Shown in pieces: positions 39,614-39,944 of a stretch of 39,944 nucleotides of DNA (the stretch's first letter is position 1; each line of letters begins with the position of its first letter). Source of the stretch: DATGJX01 sp035279385 (GTDB lineage Bacteria > Vulcanimicrobiota > Vulcanimicrobiia > Vulcanimicrobiales > Vulcanimicrobiaceae); contig DATEHZ010000022.1 of assembly GCA_035279385.1 (NCBI GenBank), positions 1 to 39,944 on the forward strand, read 5' to 3'. A program made the position numbers and the translations under genes. A model generated the notes under the pieces. It searched no databases and had not been told where the DNA came from. It was given only the letters and a program-made list of their open reading frames with translations.

Positions 39614-39944
39614 TCCGCCGCCCCCACCGCAAGCGCTTTCGACGATCGCTCTGAATGCGCCGCGTGCGGCGCTGCGCGTGCAAGTCGCGCGCACGGAAGG
39701 TCAGCGAGAGCGCGGGCTCATGTCGGTGCGGCGTCTCGCCCCGCACACGGGCATGCTCTTCGTGTTCGATACGGACGGGCCGGTCGCGTTCTGGATGAAA
39801 GACACGCTGATTCCGCTGGACATGGTCTTTCTCGCGCCGGACGGCACGGTGCGCAAAATCTTCGCGCGCGTTCCGGTGCTCGCGCCGAAAACGCCCGACG
39901 AAGAGATTCCGCTCGAACAGGGAGCCGCAAAATTCGTCATCGAG
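39603..39944 (+). CDS. DUF192 family protein (3' end outside window)
   Basis: Starts at ATG 39603 inside the end of polA, with GAGGAG 4-9 bases upstream, and stays open for 114 codons to the window edge. It has the DUF192 signature: VQVARTEGQRERGLMSVRRLAPHTGMLFVFDTDGPVAFWMKDTLIPLDMVFLAPDGTV, with the conserved RGLM, GMLFVF and FWMKDT..PLDM blocks. Members are small, often exported proteins with a compact beta barrel and no settled function. Here no signal peptide is evident, only a Pro-rich N-terminus. It is translationally coupled with polA. Confidence 0.92.
   Translation, partial: MIFSPPPPPQALSTIALNAPRAALRVQVARTEGQRERGLMSVRRLAPHTGMLFVFDTDGPVAFWMKDTLIPLDMVFLAPDGTVRKIFARVPVLAPKTPDEEIPLEQGAAKFVIE

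Noticed and set aside
1..39944. tRNA, rRNA, CRISPR array, insertion sequence, prophage or toxin-antitoxin genes
   Set aside because: Looked for in all intergenic gaps and on both strands by eye; gaps are short and no cloverleaf, spacer-repeat pattern, transposase motif or terminal inverted repeats were seen. A covariance-model search could still find a small RNA.

Overview
The window is a dense, high-GC (roughly 63-65 %) bacterial chromosome segment. It holds about 38 protein genes on both strands, many sharing 4-base ATGA stop/start overlaps, and no gene-free stretch longer than about 160 bases. I see no rRNA, tRNA, CRISPR array, transposase or phage gene. A TonB-dependent receptor with an N-terminal carboxypeptidase-regulatory-like domain, lipoproteins and a C-terminal Phe outer-membrane signature point to a diderm. 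The mix (E2-E1 fused 2-oxoglutarate dehydrogenase, lysine 2,3-aminomutase with 3,5-diaminohexanoate dehydrogenase, winged-helix/TPR regulator next to a giant receptor) reminds me of Candidatus Eremiobacterota (WPS-2). That is a gestalt judgement; Acidobacteriota or another high-GC diderm cannot be excluded.

Left part (1-6.6 kb): a truncated dienelactone hydrolase gene with its LysR regulator, then a divergent run of an orphan ModA-like binding protein, an exported DsrE-like protein and a TsdA-type dihaem thiosulfate dehydrogenase. A GNAT acetyltransferase and a YeiH-type putative sulfate exporter follow, and a second LysR gene converges on the exporter. Read together this looks like an extracytoplasmic reduced-sulfur module. 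Next (6.7-12.8 kb) is a 1,422-residue polypeptide carrying two lipoyl domains, an E1/E3-binding domain, the E2 acyltransferase and the whole E1 of 2-oxoglutarate dehydrogenase. Behind it lie two tiny membrane proteins, a carboxymuconolactone-decarboxylase-like protein and two exported proteins sharing a repeat module.

Middle (12.8-26.4 kb): an exported prolyl oligopeptidase, a winged-helix/TPR regulator and a 1,372-residue TonB-dependent receptor with 22 paired cysteines form a peptide-acquisition-like locus. Then come a LOG-family nucleotide hydrolase, an SUI1/PPC-domain/P450 operon, and an lrp-kdd-kamA operon for lysine degradation through beta-lysine chemistry with its own sigma70-like promoter.

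Right part (26.5-39.9 kb): an oligopeptide-binding lipoprotein; a coupled 28-codon mini-ORF and membrane protein; a long leftward operon (exported protein, small zinc-ribbon-like protein, FAH-family hydrolase, DUF4267 membrane protein, three-subunit transhydrogenase pntAa-pntAb-pntB, alpha/beta hydrolase); an alpha-2-macroglobulin-like protein lacking a thioester half; DNA polymerase I preceded by a coupled 29-codon leader ORF; and the start of a DUF192 gene. The most distinctive items are the lipoyl-bearing all-in-one E2-E1 protein, the exported DsrE/TsdA/YeiH sulfur cluster, the cysteine-paired receptor, the shortened macroglobulin and the polA leader ORF.
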